DNA of 64,000 nt from an uncultured Alistipes sp. (GCA_949285535.1 CASDZP010000013.1:1-64000), one strand, 5' to 3'; positions 45,475 through 55,111 are shown, counted from the stretch's first letter. Program-made: numbers and translations. The notes: generated by a model from the sequence alone, not told the origin.

Positions 45475-48400
45475 ATGAATCTTGTAAAATATTCTTTGGA
45501 TAACAGCAAGGTGATTTTTTTCTTCCTTGCCGTGATATTGCTGGGCGGAATTATCTCTTTCGACAAGCTGGGTAAGAAAGAGGACGCTCCTTTCGTGATA
45601 AAGCAGGCGATGATAATGGCGAGTTATCCCGGTACCACCGCCGCCGAAATGGAACAGCTCGTCACCGAGGTAATGGAGCGAGAGCTTCAGACCATGCCCG
45701 GCATATACCGCATAAAAAGCGACTCTTACAGCGGCATGGCGAAAATATCCGTCGAGCTGAAGCCCGAAACGCCTGCGGATGACATACAGCAGATGTGGGA
45801 TGTGTTGCGCCGTAAGATACTTAATCTTCAGCAGAAGTTGCCGCAGGGTGTGACGGTAAACGTCAATGACGACTTCGGAGACGTTTTCGGCCTTTACTAC
45901 GGATTGGTCGCCGACAACAACGGCTTCACCGACGATGAGTTGAGAACGGCGGCGCAGGAGATAAAGCGACGTCTCTCGGTGCTCGAAGGTGTCCAGCAGG
46001 TGACCATATCGGGAGAGCAGAAAGCGGCGATAAACGTGAACATATCGCTCGCAAAGCTGGCGAGCCTCGGAATAGACCCCGGCAAGATTGTTCAGATGAT
46101 GAGTTCGCAGAACAAGCTGGTAAGTCCGGGCGATAAACTCGCGGGCGCCATGCAGATACAGTTCTATGCCGACGGCACATACCGCACGCTCGACGACATC
46201 AAGAACCAGATAATAAGCACTAACGCGGGACAGCAGGTGAGACTCGGCGACATTGCGGAGATTGAACGCGGATATATCGAGCCGCCGACGTCGATAGTGC
46301 GCATAGACGGAAAACACGCCTTGGGTATAGCCGTCTCGTCTCCCAAAGAGAAAGATGTGGTCAAAACTTATGAGAAGGTGGAGGCGGTTCTGGATCAGAT
46401 ACGTTCCGACCTGCCCGTGGGTATGGATCTGGTGTCGCTCTATTCAGAGGGCAAGATTGCGCGCGAAGCCAACAACGGTTTTATAATCAATCTTATCGAG
46501 TCCGTTGTCATCGTGATTGTGATATTGATGTTTGTCATGGGCTTCAAGGCGTCGGTACTGATAGGCAGCTCGCTCATCTTCTCGATAAGCGGAACGATGC
46601 TCATAATGCAACTTATGGGTGTCGGTCTTAACCGAACGTCGCTCGCGGGTTTCATCATAGCCATGGGCATGCTTGTGGACAACGCGATTGTCGTCATCGA
46701 CAACACGCAGATAAACATGGCGCGAGGCATGAACAAACGCAAGTCGATAATATCGGGTGCGTCAATCCCCATGTGGGGTCTGGCGGGTGCCACCCTTATA
46801 GCGATATTCTCGTTCCTGCCCCTCTATATGGCAAAGGCGTCGGTTGCGGAGATTGTTCAGCCGCTCTTTGTGGTGATAGGCGTATCGTTGGGGTTGAGCT
46901 GGATACTCGCCCTCACGCAGACTACCTCTTTCGCCTATTTCATGTTCCGAGAGCCCAAGCCGAGCGAGACTTCCGACCCCTACAACAAACCGTTCTACAA
47001 ACGTTTTGAGGTTGTGTTGCGTAAGCTGTTGGCGCACCGTAAGATAACGGTAGTTTCGGTGGTTGTTCTCTTTGTCGCCTCGCTGGTAATCATGGGTATG
47101 ATGCCTCAAAACTTCTTCCCCGCTCTCGACAAGGAGTATTTCCGTGCCGACCTCTTCTTCCCGAACGGTTATAACATCCGTACCGTCGAGTCGCAGATGA
47201 GCGATATAGAGACATGGCTCGCCAAACAGCCTTCGGTGAAACGTACGTCGGTGACAATGGGTTCGGCGGCTCCGAGATATTATCTTGCGTCCGCCTCTTT
47301 CGGTCCCCAGCCCAACTACGCCAACATATTGGTGGAGCTGCACGACGCCGACTCTACCACGGTTATGGAAGACCGTTTCAACAGCTACATACGTGAGAAC
47401 TACCCCGCCGTCGATGTCAAGTCGTCGCTCTTTTACGTCTCTCCGCAGCCTGACGCCTCGATAGAGATAGGTTTCACGGGCAATGACATAGATACTCTGG
47501 CTATGCTCACGTCACAGGTTGAGGCGATAATGCGTGAGTGTCCCGATGTCGATCAGGTGCGCAACAGCTGGGGAGCACGTGTACCCGTGATAAAGCCGCT
47601 CTTCTCGCAGGAGAAGGGTGAGAGACTCGCCGTGTCGAGACAGCAGGTGGCTCAAAGCATGGCGATAGCCACTCGTGGAGCGGGTCTCGGCGAATTCAGG
47701 GAGGGTGACCAGACGATACCCATACTCTTGCGTGACATAAACGCGGGTCGTTTCGATTTGAGCGACATAAAGAGCCTGCCCGTATTCTCGTCAACGGGAG
47801 CGGTGTTGCCGTTGAGTCAGGTGACCGAGGGTGTCAAGTATGAGTATGACTATTACGATATACGACGCTTTAACCGCAAGAGGGTGATGTACGCGCAGTG
47901 CGAGCCCAAGCGTGGCGCCAATACTATGGCGGCTTTCGACAAGATAATGGAGCAGGCGCGCGAGAATGTGAAAGTGCCCGACGGCTATTCGCTCGTCTTT
48001 ATGGGTGAGAGAGACTCGCAGGAGCGTACAAATGAGGCGTTGGCGGCAAATCTGCCTATTGTCTTTATATTGATATTCACGGTGTTGCTATTGCTTTTCA
48101 AGACGTTCCGCAAACCTTTGGTGATACTCTCGATGATACCGTTGATATTCATAGGTGTCGTTCTCGGACTTTTCGCCCTCGGCAAGTCGTTCAACTTCTT
48201 CTGTCTGTTGGGTCTGTTGGGTCTGATAGGCATGAACATAAAGAACGCTATCGTATTGGTTGACCAGATAGACCTTGAGACAGCCAAAGGGTTGAATCTT
48301 TACGAGGCGATAATAGCGGCGACCAAGTCGCGTATAGTGCCTGTGGTAATGGCGTCCGGAACGACCATACTCGGTATGTTGCCCCTCTTGCCTGACGCCA

Positions 48401-48531
48401 TGTTCGGCGCTATGGCGGCGACGATAATGGGCGGACTGCTGGTGGCTACATTCCTGACGGTGCTTATACTGCCCGTGGCGTATGCTCTTGTCTTTAAAGT
48501 CAAAACACCTATCGACACAAAGAATGCGTAA
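45475..48531 (+). CDS. RND-family multidrug/solute efflux transporter, inner-membrane subunit
   Basis: A 1018-aa AcrB-type proton antiporter with 12 membrane segments and two large periplasmic loops. The N-terminal segment starts near residue 13. The proton-relay region in TM4 reads AMGMLVDNAIVVIDN, with the first Asp of the usual DD pair present and the second replaced by Asn. The C-terminal repeat is LGLIGMNIKNAIVLVDQI. Substrate is unknown. The adaptor and TolC-like genes flank it closely. Confidence 0.93.
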   Translation: MNLVKYSLDNSKVIFFFLAVILLGGIISFDKLGKKEDAPFVIKQAMIMASYPGTTAAEMEQLVTEVMERELQTMPGIYRIKSDSYSGMAKISVELKPETPADDIQQMWDVLRRKILNLQQKLPQGVTVNVNDDFGDVFGLYYGLVADNNGFTDDELRTAAQEIKRRLSVLEGVQQVTISGEQKAAINVNISLAKLASLGIDPGKIVQMMSSQNKLVSPGDKLAGAMQIQFYADGTYRTLDDIKNQIISTNAGQQVRLGDIAEIERGYIEPPTSIVRIDGKHALGIAVSSPKEKDVVKTYEKVEAVLDQIRSDLPVGMDLVSLYSEGKIAREANNGFIINLIESVVIVIVILMFVMGFKASVLIGSSLIFSISGTMLIMQLMGVGLNRTSLAGFIIAMGMLVDNAIVVIDNTQINMARGMNKRKSIISGASIPMWGLAGATLIAIFSFLPLYMAKASVAEIVQPLFVVIGVSLGLSWILALTQTTSFAYFMFREPKPSETSDPYNKPFYKRFEVVLRKLLAHRKITVVSVVVLFVASLVIMGMMPQNFFPALDKEYFRADLFFPNGYNIRTVESQMSDIETWLAKQPSVKRTSVTMGSAAPRYYLASASFGPQPNYANILVELHDADSTTVMEDRFNSYIRENYPAVDVKSSLFYVSPQPDASIEIGFTGNDIDTLAMLTSQVEAIMRECPDVDQVRNSWGARVPVIKPLFSQEKGERLAVSRQQVAQSMAIATRGAGLGEFREGDQTIPILLRDINAGRFDLSDIKSLPVFSSTGAVLPLSQVTEGVKYEYDYYDIRRFNRKRVMYAQCEPKRGANTMAAFDKIMEQARENVKVPDGYSLVFMGERDSQERTNEALAANLPIVFILIFTVLLLLFKTFRKPLVILSMIPLIFIGVVLGLFALGKSFNFFCLLGLLGLIGMNIKNAIVLVDQIDLETAKGLNLYEAIIAATKSRIVPVVMASGTTILGMLPLLPDAMFGAMAATIMGGLLVATFLTVLILPVAYALVFKVKTPIDTKNA

Positions 48532-48532
48532 T

Positions 48533-49819
48533 ATGAAAAAACATATCTTAGCGGCGTTGATTGTCGTAGCGACATTGCCGCTTCAACTTAAAGCCGAGGA
48601 GCTGGACAAGGCGACATATAAAAAGCGCGTACTCGAATATTCACAGCAGATAGCCATTGCGGGCGAGAATGTCGTTTCGGCGGAGGCTCAGGTGGCGCAG
48701 GTGGAGACGGGTTACAAACCCAAGATAGAGGGTGCCGCGGAGTTTAACCAGATGATGCGTCAGATGTCGATAGACATAGGCTCCTACTCTCTCCCGATAA
48801 AGAACAGGGCGTGGAGCATGGGTGTGACGGCATATCAGAATGTCTATTCGGGCGGAGCCGTACGCAAGCAGTCGAAACTTGCCGAACTCGGTCTCGAAGT
48901 GGCGCGCGACAACGAGCGTCTGACATACGACAAGGTCTCTTATTCTGCGGAGTACGCCTATTGGAATATGGCTGCCGCGATAGCCGTGCGTCAGATGGCG
49001 TACCGTTATCTCGGAATTATCGAGGAGACGCATGCCGTGGTAAAGGAGCGTTTCGATGACGGTTTGATTTCACGCAGCGACCTATTGATGCTCGACACCC
49101 GACTTCAGGAGGCTCGTCTTCAGGTCAGCACGGCGGAGACGGGTTACAAGCAGGCGGCAATCATGATGAACACGCTTATGGGTGTTCCGACCGATGAGCC
49201 GATAGAGATTGCCGACTCGATAGACGCTCCTTTGCCTCCGATGCCGCGACTTCTGTCGTATGAGGAGGTGCTTGAGGCGCGTCCGGAGTATGCGATAGCG
49301 ATGAATAATGTCTCAATAGGCAAGCAGAAGCTCGAAGTAACCCGTTCGGCTTATCTTCCGTCGTTGGCTGTGGGTGTGACGGGGCAGTATGCCACAAAGA
49401 GTATCAATGTTGATGATAAAGGGGTACTCAACGGTATAGCGTTTGCCCGTCTGAGTGTGCCTATTTTCAACTGGAACGAGAAAAAGCACAAGAGTGCCAT
49501 TGACAAGAGTGCCGTAAGGGTATCGGAGCAGGAGTTGTCGGCGACTGTTGACATGATTCGTCAGGAGTTATCCGATGCTTATACCCGTATGAGTGCCTCT
49601 TACGGTGAGCTTGTAACCGCACAGAAGAGCATGGAGGTTGCGGAGCAGTCTCTCCAGCTCAACACATTCAGTTACAACGAAGGATTGCTCACCGTTTTGG
49701 ACGTATTATCGTCACAGCTGTCATGGCTGTCAGCTTACAGTAACCTTATTGTCACGAACATGAATTGTCGTCTTGCCATTGCGGACTACATGAAGGCTTC
49801 AGGCAATATGGATTTTTAA
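48533..49819 (+). CDS. TolC-family outer-membrane channel
   Basis: A 428-aa protein with signal peptide (MKKHILAALIVVATLPLQLKA). Two repeats of long coiled-coil helices follow (for example YKKRVLEYSQQIAIAGENVVSAEAQ and ELSATVDMIRQELSDAYTRM). It completes the RND tripartite pump. The ATG at 48533, 1 bp after the RND stop, is preferred. Its last ~30 codons are mirrored in inverted orientation at 49881-49993. Confidence 0.9.
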   Translation: MKKHILAALIVVATLPLQLKAEELDKATYKKRVLEYSQQIAIAGENVVSAEAQVAQVETGYKPKIEGAAEFNQMMRQMSIDIGSYSLPIKNRAWSMGVTAYQNVYSGGAVRKQSKLAELGLEVARDNERLTYDKVSYSAEYAYWNMAAAIAVRQMAYRYLGIIEETHAVVKERFDDGLISRSDLLMLDTRLQEARLQVSTAETGYKQAAIMMNTLMGVPTDEPIEIADSIDAPLPPMPRLLSYEEVLEARPEYAIAMNNVSIGKQKLEVTRSAYLPSLAVGVTGQYATKSINVDDKGVLNGIAFARLSVPIFNWNEKKHKSAIDKSAVRVSEQELSATVDMIRQELSDAYTRMSASYGELVTAQKSMEVAEQSLQLNTFSYNEGLLTVLDVLSSQLSWLSAYSNLIVTNMNCRLAIADYMKASGNMDF

Positions 49820-49841
49820 CGGTAACGTATCAGGTTTAACA

Positions 49842-49880
49842 AAATAGGGATTCTCACTACATTTGTGAGAATCCCTATTT
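49842..49880. terminator. Terminator of the RND operon, centre of the tolC palindrome
   Basis: AATAGGGATTCTCAC and GTGAGAATCCCTATT pair around ACTACATTT-like loop bases. The axis near 49860 is exactly the mirror axis between the tolC-like gene end and its inverted copy. Usable on both strands. Confidence 0.88.
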
Positions 49881-49993
49881 GTTAAATCGGATACGTTACC
49901 GTTAAAAATCCATATTATCTGAAGCCTTCATGTAGTCCGCAATGGCAAGACGACAATTCATGTTCGTGACAATAAGGTTACTGTAAGCTGATA
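49881..49993 (-). repeat. Inverted partial copy of the tolC-like gene 3' end
   Basis: On the - strand it reproduces the last ~30 codons and 3' UTR of the gene ending at 49819. In the shared coding part I see only GGC to GAT (Gly to Asp) plus a mismatch at the outermost codon. The UTR has two substitutions and one deletion. It is the least diverged copy in the window and therefore the most recent. Confidence 0.92.
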
Positions 49994-50325
49994 ACTATGA
50001 AAATGAAACTCTCCGACGGGCGCTCCGCGGGCGCCTTCCGCGGGAGTTACTTTGTCCCTCGACAAAGTAACCAAAACGAGGGGGCACAGCCCCTTTTGAC
50101 CATGTCATCGCCCGTTGGCTCATTACCTCTTTGGAAGTCAGTATCTCCCCATTTATAGCCTCCCGTTTCCCCTGCTATCTATGAATAATATCATAAACTT
50201 CCGTCTCTCTTAATACAAGAGATGACGACAACGAAATAAAATTGAAAATATGAAAAGAAAAAAGTGACGGGGTACACTTGCCAACTTGTAAAAAAATAAA
50301 TAAAAGTGGCGAAATCTGTTAGATA
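49994..50325 (-). repeat. Repeat element copy D
   Basis: From the tolC copy outward: a GC-rich spacer (50008-50045) with CTCTCCGACGGGCGC; the core (50046-50108); GTTGGCTCATTACC (50114-50127), which is the inverse of the GAGCCAAC motif of C and E; then ACAAGAGATGACGACAAC. The tail motif is GACGGGGTACACTTGCCAAC at about 50268-50287. Same orientation as B. No arm is present on the transketolase side. Confidence 0.85.
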
Positions 50326-50341
50326 TGTATTTATATAATAA

Positions 50342-50386
50342 AACAGCACCCGTTATTGTCTTCGAGTGAAATACAATAACGGGTGT
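50342..50386 (-). terminator. Terminator of the transketolase genes
   Basis: CACCCGTTATTGT (50347-50359) and ACAATAACGGGTG (50373-50385) form a perfect 13-bp stem; on the - strand it is followed by TGTTTTATT. It lies 33 bp after the tktC stop. Confidence 0.85.
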
Positions 50387-50418
50387 TATAAAAATATTTT
50401 TGACTGAATGTCAGTTCT

Positions 50419-51378
50419 TTATTTCTGTTTGCGGGCTATCGCTCTCTCTACCGCCGCGACGATGTCGGGAGCTTCAAGACCGAATTTTGCCATAAGCTCG
50501 TCGGGTTTGCCGCTTTCGCCGAACTTGTCGTCAACGGCTACATATTCGAGGGGAGCGGGATATTCACGGCTCAGAAGCTGTGCTATCGAATCGCCCAAAC
50601 CGCCGTTTATGAGGTGCTCTTCGGCAGACACGGCGCATCCGCACTTCTTGACAGCCTCAATGACAGCCTCTTTGTCGAGAGGTTTGATGGTGTGGATGTT
50701 GATGAGTTCGGGTTTGATGCCTTTGTCTTCGAGTATCTCACACGCCTCAATCGCTTTCCATACGAGGTGACCCGTTGCGAAGATTACAACATCGCAACCG
50801 TCTATCATCTTGACAGCCTTGCCTATCTCGAATTTCTGGTCTTCGGGTGTGAATACGGGAACCGTGGGACGACCGAAACGGAGATATACGGGACCTTTAT
50901 GTTCCGCAGCCGCAATCGTGGCAGCCTTGGTTTGATTGTAGTCGCAGGGGTTTATCACAACCATGCCAGGAAGCATCTTCATCATGCCTATGTCCTCCAT
51001 GACCTGGTGTGTCGCGCCGTCCTCGCCGAGCGTGATGCCCGCGTGTGACGCCGCAATCTTCACATTTGCGCCCGTGTATGCCACAGACTGTCTTATCTGG
51101 TCATAGACACGTCCCGTGACAAACTCGGCGAACGAGCCGACGAACGGAACCTTGCCCGCAACCGCCATGCCCGAGCCTACGCTTATCATGTTGGCTTCGG
51201 CTATTCCCGCCTGAAAGAAACGGTCGTGAAACTCTTTCTTGAACGCGTCCATCTTGAGTGAGCCTGTCAGGTCGGCACACATGGCAACCACGTCCTTATT
51301 CTTGCGGCCGACCTCCAAAAGGCCTGCGCCGAATCCTGAACGGGTATCTTTTTTTTCGGTATAGCTAAATCTTTTCAT
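50419..51378 (-). CDS. Transketolase, C-terminal subunit
   Basis: A 319-aa protein holding the pyrimidine-binding and C-terminal domains (RSGFGAGLLEVGRKNKDVVAMCADLTGS, GSFAEFVTGRVYDQIRQSVAY, HAGITLGEDGATHQ). It pairs with the N-terminal subunit 52 bp upstream to make one split ThDP transketolase of the pentose phosphate pathway. A role as a DXP-synthase-like variant cannot be excluded by eye. Confidence 0.9.
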   Translation of the reverse strand: MKRFSYTEKKDTRSGFGAGLLEVGRKNKDVVAMCADLTGSLKMDAFKKEFHDRFFQAGIAEANMISVGSGMAVAGKVPFVGSFAEFVTGRVYDQIRQSVAYTGANVKIAASHAGITLGEDGATHQVMEDIGMMKMLPGMVVINPCDYNQTKAATIAAAEHKGPVYLRFGRPTVPVFTPEDQKFEIGKAVKMIDGCDVVIFATGHLVWKAIEACEILEDKGIKPELINIHTIKPLDKEAVIEAVKKCGCAVSAEEHLINGGLGDSIAQLLSREYPAPLEYVAVDDKFGESGKPDELMAKFGLEAPDIVAAVERAIARKQK

Positions 51379-51430
51379 CGGAATCTGTTGTTTTGGCGCG
51401 GCTCAAAGCGTGTCCGCGACAATGCTTTTT

Positions 51431-52273
51431 TTAATAGTCGCCGAGAGTCTCCTCAAGCTGTGCGAGCGCGCGTTCCGCCTGTTCCGCAGAGGGCGCCTTG
51501 CCGTGCCATTCGTTTGTGCCGCACATGAAATCGACACCGTGACCCATGTCTGTCTTGACAAGGATAATCACGGGTTTGGACTTGCCGCACAACTGCTGTG
51601 CTTCGGCTATCTTGCTGCGCAGAGAGTCGAAGTCATGACCGTCAGCCTCCAGAACCTGCCATCCGAACGCCTCCCACTTGCCGCGGTAGTCACCGAGTGA
51701 CATAACCTCGTCGCAGGTGCCGTCTATCTGCTGGTTGTTCCAATCGACAAAGGCGATGATGTTATCGACATGGCGTGCCGCGCCGAACATGGCGGCTTCC
51801 CATACCTGTCCCTCTTCGGTCTCGCCGTCGCCCATGAGTACATAGACTTTGCAGGGGTCGCCGTCGAGCTTCTTCATGAGGGCATGACCTATCGCCGTCG
51901 AGAGACCCTGTCCGAGAGAGCCCGAAGCCACTCGTACCCCCGGAAGTCCTTTCACGGGAGTGGGGTGTCCCTGAAGACGACTGCCCAGATGACGGAACGT
52001 GCCGAGCTCACTCAAGGGGAAATAACCGCTGCGAGCCAACACGCTGTACCATACGGGTGAGATATGACCGTTGGAAAGATAGAAGACATCCTCCCCTTTG
52101 CCCTCCTTGGTGAAAGTGGCGGGCGACTGTTTCATCGTTTCGAAATAGAGGAGTGTCATTAAATCGGCAGCGCCCAGAGAGCCACCGGGATGTCCGGAGG
52201 CGGCGCCTGCCACCATTCGGATGATGTCTCGTCGTACCTGTGTGGCGAGACGTTTCAGTTCCGTATTATCCAT
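51431..52273 (-). CDS. Transketolase, N-terminal subunit
   Basis: A 280-aa ThDP-binding half. The motif MGDGETEEGQVWEAAMFGAARHVDNIIAFVDWNNQQIDG is the Mg-ThDP signature (core GDGETEEGQVWEA); substrate residues are in SGHPGGSLGAADLM and GSLGQGLSTAIGHA. It is translated before its partner at 50419. A -7 box lies at 52307-52300. Confidence 0.9.
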   Translation of the reverse strand: MDNTELKRLATQVRRDIIRMVAGAASGHPGGSLGAADLMTLLYFETMKQSPATFTKEGKGEDVFYLSNGHISPVWYSVLARSGYFPLSELGTFRHLGSRLQGHPTPVKGLPGVRVASGSLGQGLSTAIGHALMKKLDGDPCKVYVLMGDGETEEGQVWEAAMFGAARHVDNIIAFVDWNNQQIDGTCDEVMSLGDYRGKWEAFGWQVLEADGHDFDSLRSKIAEAQQLCGKSKPVIILVKTDMGHGVDFMCGTNEWHGKAPSAEQAERALAQLEETLGDY

Positions 52274-52299
52274 TATGCAGTTTTAGAGTTTTCGTGTGG

Positions 52300-52307
52300 C
52301 AAATATA
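52300..52307 (-). promoter_or_regulatory. -7 box of the split transketolase genes
   Basis: TATATTTG on the - strand, 27-34 bp before the start codon. It separates these genes transcriptionally from the psd/AI-2E block upstream. No exact -33 TTTG is seen. Confidence 0.5.
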
Positions 52308-52430
52308 ACGCTTTTGTGCGTAATTTGAAATTATATGTCCGATTTTTGCCTTTGACACCATGACACACCCTCTCCCGATGTTTTTGCGAGCCCTTTCATT
52401 AGCTCTTTCAGCATCGCTCGGAACGTATTG

Positions 52431-53531
52431 TCATATCTTCTCCGTCAGTTTCTGAACGACTCGGAGATTGTTGAAAAACTCTTTGGCGAAGACTCGCAAT
52501 ACCGTGTAGGCGGGTATGGCGAGCAACATGCCCATGACTCCCGCTATCGAGCCCGCCGCCAGAATGACGAGGAATATTTCGAGCGGATGAGCCTTCACGC
52601 TTGACGAATAGACGTAAGGCTGCAGGATGATGTTGTCGATAAGCTGGAATATGGCTAAAATGATACTTATGTGTATCACTATCTGTCCCATGTTCGCTGT
52701 CGCCTCAGGTGTGGTTATGGCTATGATGATACCGATGATTGCGCCCAAAAGAGGTCCGATATAGGGTATCACGTTAAGAATCGCCGTGATAAGCGCGATT
52801 ATCACCGAGTTGCTGAAAGTCAGACCGGTGGTCATGTATATGGCGGCGCCGACCGTCACCAGCTTGATTGTCGATTCGACGAGAAGACCGATGAAATATC
52901 TCGACAGCAGGTTTATTGAAGAGTTAAGCGCGCGACGGACGTTCTCCTCATAGCGGTTGGGGAACAATATGATTACACCGTCGTTGAAAAGGCTGCTCTC
53001 CTTTAAGAAGAAGAAGGTTATGAACGTCACCGAGAAAGCTCCTATCGCAAAATCGACGATTCCGTTGACAAGCGAGCCGATACCGTTGATTGTCGGAATG
53101 ACGGCCTTACTGAACCACTCCTGCATCGAGTCCTGCAACGACTTGTCGCCGAGCATTTTGACATCTATTGAGAAGTGTTCGGAAAGATATGTCTCAATCG
53201 AGGTTATATATTCGGACGAGAGACTGACAAGGTGATTTATGTTGTAGTTACTCAACGAGTTGAGTTTCTCGATTATCAGCGGGAGGAACAGCGATATGAG
53301 CAACACAGCCAATCCTACTATTGCACATAGCGTGATAGAGGCTGCCGCCCATGTGGGCATGGTCTTGCCTTTGAACGAGAGCTTTTCGAGCAGTGTCATC
53401 AAAGGACGTCCCATTACCGACAGAACGGCGGATATGAGTATATAGATGACTATCGAACTGAAATACCAGATAATAAACAGCACCGCCGCCGTTACAGCCA
53501 ACGCGATGATGTATTTTGTCAGTTTGTCCAT
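52431..53531 (-). CDS. AI-2E family (TqsA/PerM-like) membrane permease
   Basis: A 366-aa protein with about eight membrane segments. N-terminal segments are at 9-30 and 60-85. A soluble helical region (about 90-150) and the conserved C-terminal core follow (GLLVESTIKLVTVGAAIYMTTG, ILNVIPYIGPLLGAIIG). The family includes an AI-2 exporter and Na+/H+ antiporters; substrate is unknown. It starts 6 bp after psd. Confidence 0.88.
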   Translation of the reverse strand: MDKLTKYIIALAVTAAVLFIIWYFSSIVIYILISAVLSVMGRPLMTLLEKLSFKGKTMPTWAAASITLCAIVGLAVLLISLFLPLIIEKLNSLSNYNINHLVSLSSEYITSIETYLSEHFSIDVKMLGDKSLQDSMQEWFSKAVIPTINGIGSLVNGIVDFAIGAFSVTFITFFFLKESSLFNDGVIILFPNRYEENVRRALNSSINLLSRYFIGLLVESTIKLVTVGAAIYMTTGLTFSNSVIIALITAILNVIPYIGPLLGAIIGIIIAITTPEATANMGQIVIHISIILAIFQLIDNIILQPYVYSSSVKAHPLEIFLVILAAGSIAGVMGMLLAIPAYTVLRVFAKEFFNNLRVVQKLTEKI

Positions 53532-53537
53532 TATGCG

Positions 53538-54194
53538 TTACTCTTTGTTGAAGCTGGCAAGAACGCTCTGCGCGCCTTTGACCTTGTCACCGAGTTTAAC
53601 CTTGACCTCGGCGTCGAGCGGCAGGAACACATCCACGCGTGAACCGAACTTGATGAAACCGCACCTGTCGTTCTGTCGATAGCCTACCCCCTCTTTAGCG
53701 TAAGAGACGATTCGTTTCGCCAATATGCCCGCAATCTGTCTGAACAGAACCGTGGCGTGTTTCGACTCTATCACCGTCGTCGTACGCTCATTGTCGGTCG
53801 ATGACTTGGGGTGCCATGCGACCATGTATTTACCGTGATGATGACGGAAATAGCGGACGATTCCGCCTACGGGGAACCAGTTGGCGTGAACATCCCATAC
53901 CGACATGAAGACCGAAATCTGCATCATGTCACACTTGAAGTACTCCTCCTCGTATGCTCTCTCTATCACAACAACCGTACCATAGGCGGGCGAATAGACA
54001 TTGTTGTCGTCTTCTTGTCTCTTGAAACTCGGAAGCCTGAAGAACCTCACGATAAAGAGAAAAAAGCAGAAAAACAGGAAAACAGCCACCCAACAGAAAG
54101 GAGACGGTATGAAAAGATACGCAATCACTCCGAGCAGGAGGCAGATTCCGAGAGTTGAGAGCATTATTACGCGCCCTTCTTTTGAAAGAGTCAT
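53538..54194 (-). CDS. psd: Phosphatidylserine decarboxylase, short (PSD-A) form
   Basis: Makes phosphatidylethanolamine. The 218-aa proenzyme self-cleaves at a Gly-Ser to form a pyruvoyl group; the site is CGFIKFGSRVDVFL. Two N-terminal membrane segments (about 9-30 and 31-52) and FMSVWDVHANWFPVGG with the conserved His are typical of the short bacterial/archaeal form. It follows cdsA by 2 bp, and both act in phospholipid synthesis. Confidence 0.92.
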   Translation of the reverse strand: MTLSKEGRVIMLSTLGICLLLGVIAYLFIPSPFCWVAVFLFFCFFLFIVRFFRLPSFKRQEDDNNVYSPAYGTVVVIERAYEEEYFKCDMMQISVFMSVWDVHANWFPVGGIVRYFRHHHGKYMVAWHPKSSTDNERTTTVIESKHATVLFRQIAGILAKRIVSYAKEGVGYRQNDRCGFIKFGSRVDVFLPLDAEVKVKLGDKVKGAQSVLASFNKE

Positions 54195-54196
54195 CG

Positions 54197-55000
54197 TTAT
54201 AAGGTTATAAGTTTGAATATCAGGTTATAAGAGACCCAGAAGACAGGCGCGCCGAAGAGCAGCGCGTCAAAGCGGTCGAGCATGCCGCCGTGTCCGGGTA
54301 TCACGTTTCCGGAGTCTTTCACTCCGATGGAGCGTTTTATCATCGACTCGAAGAGGTCGCCGAATACCGCGCTTACCGCCGTTAAAGCGCCTATCACAGC
54401 CCATTGCCACATCTGTCCGTCGAAGAGCAGTTCGCCTGCCGCCGCGCTCGCCGCAATCGTCAGTACGATACCGCCGATACATCCCTCCCATGTCTTTTTG
54501 GGTGAGAGACGCTCAAAGAGCTTGTGGCGACCCATGGTTATGCCAACAAGAAAGGCTCCGACATCGTTTATCCACACCATTATGAACAACATTGCCAACG
54601 GCCATGCGTCGAGAGTGGACGCCGCCGCCACGGGTATGATTGTGTATAGTGTTGTGAACAGGTCGAGAGCGATATTCTGAAACGGGGTCTCGTGTCGAGT
54701 GTAAAGCTCCGAGATGAAGCGTGCCAGAACCATTATAACCGCCACGAAAGCGACGATGTAGCCGAGTCCGTATATGGCGAAGAATAACAACAGCAGAGCA
54801 GAACATGCCGAGATAAGATAGCGCATCGAACGCATGCCGTCTTTGCGTATGAGGTTCAACAACTCAATCTGACAGCCTATACCGATGACAGCCAGAAGAA
54901 TGTCACGGCTGTACTCGTGCCAAAAGGTTGCCGCCATTATCACAAACACCAATACGGCGCCGCTCAAGGCTCTGGTTATTATGTTTTTCATATTCGCCAT
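54197..55000 (-). CDS. cdsA: Phosphatidate cytidylyltransferase (CDP-diglyceride synthase)
   Basis: A 267-aa polytopic enzyme that makes CDP-diacylglycerol. The C-terminal signature is present as SMIKRSIGVKDSGNVIPGHGGMLDRFDALLFGAPVF (core KDSGNVIPGHGGMLDR), as is FLVGITMGRHKLFERLSPKKTWEG. About seven membrane segments. It sits between ftsH and psd. Confidence 0.94.
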   Translation of the reverse strand: MANMKNIITRALSGAVLVFVIMAATFWHEYSRDILLAVIGIGCQIELLNLIRKDGMRSMRYLISACSALLLLFFAIYGLGYIVAFVAVIMVLARFISELYTRHETPFQNIALDLFTTLYTIIPVAAASTLDAWPLAMLFIMVWINDVGAFLVGITMGRHKLFERLSPKKTWEGCIGGIVLTIAASAAAGELLFDGQMWQWAVIGALTAVSAVFGDLFESMIKRSIGVKDSGNVIPGHGGMLDRFDALLFGAPVFWVSYNLIFKLITL

Positions 55001-55111
55001 CTTCTTCTATTCGGGTAGTTTTTCTTTTTTGTGCTGTCGCCGTTCGCGCCGATTACGACAGTATCTGTTTTATATGTTACGGCTTTTTATGTGTAACGGC
55101 TCTTCCGCTTC

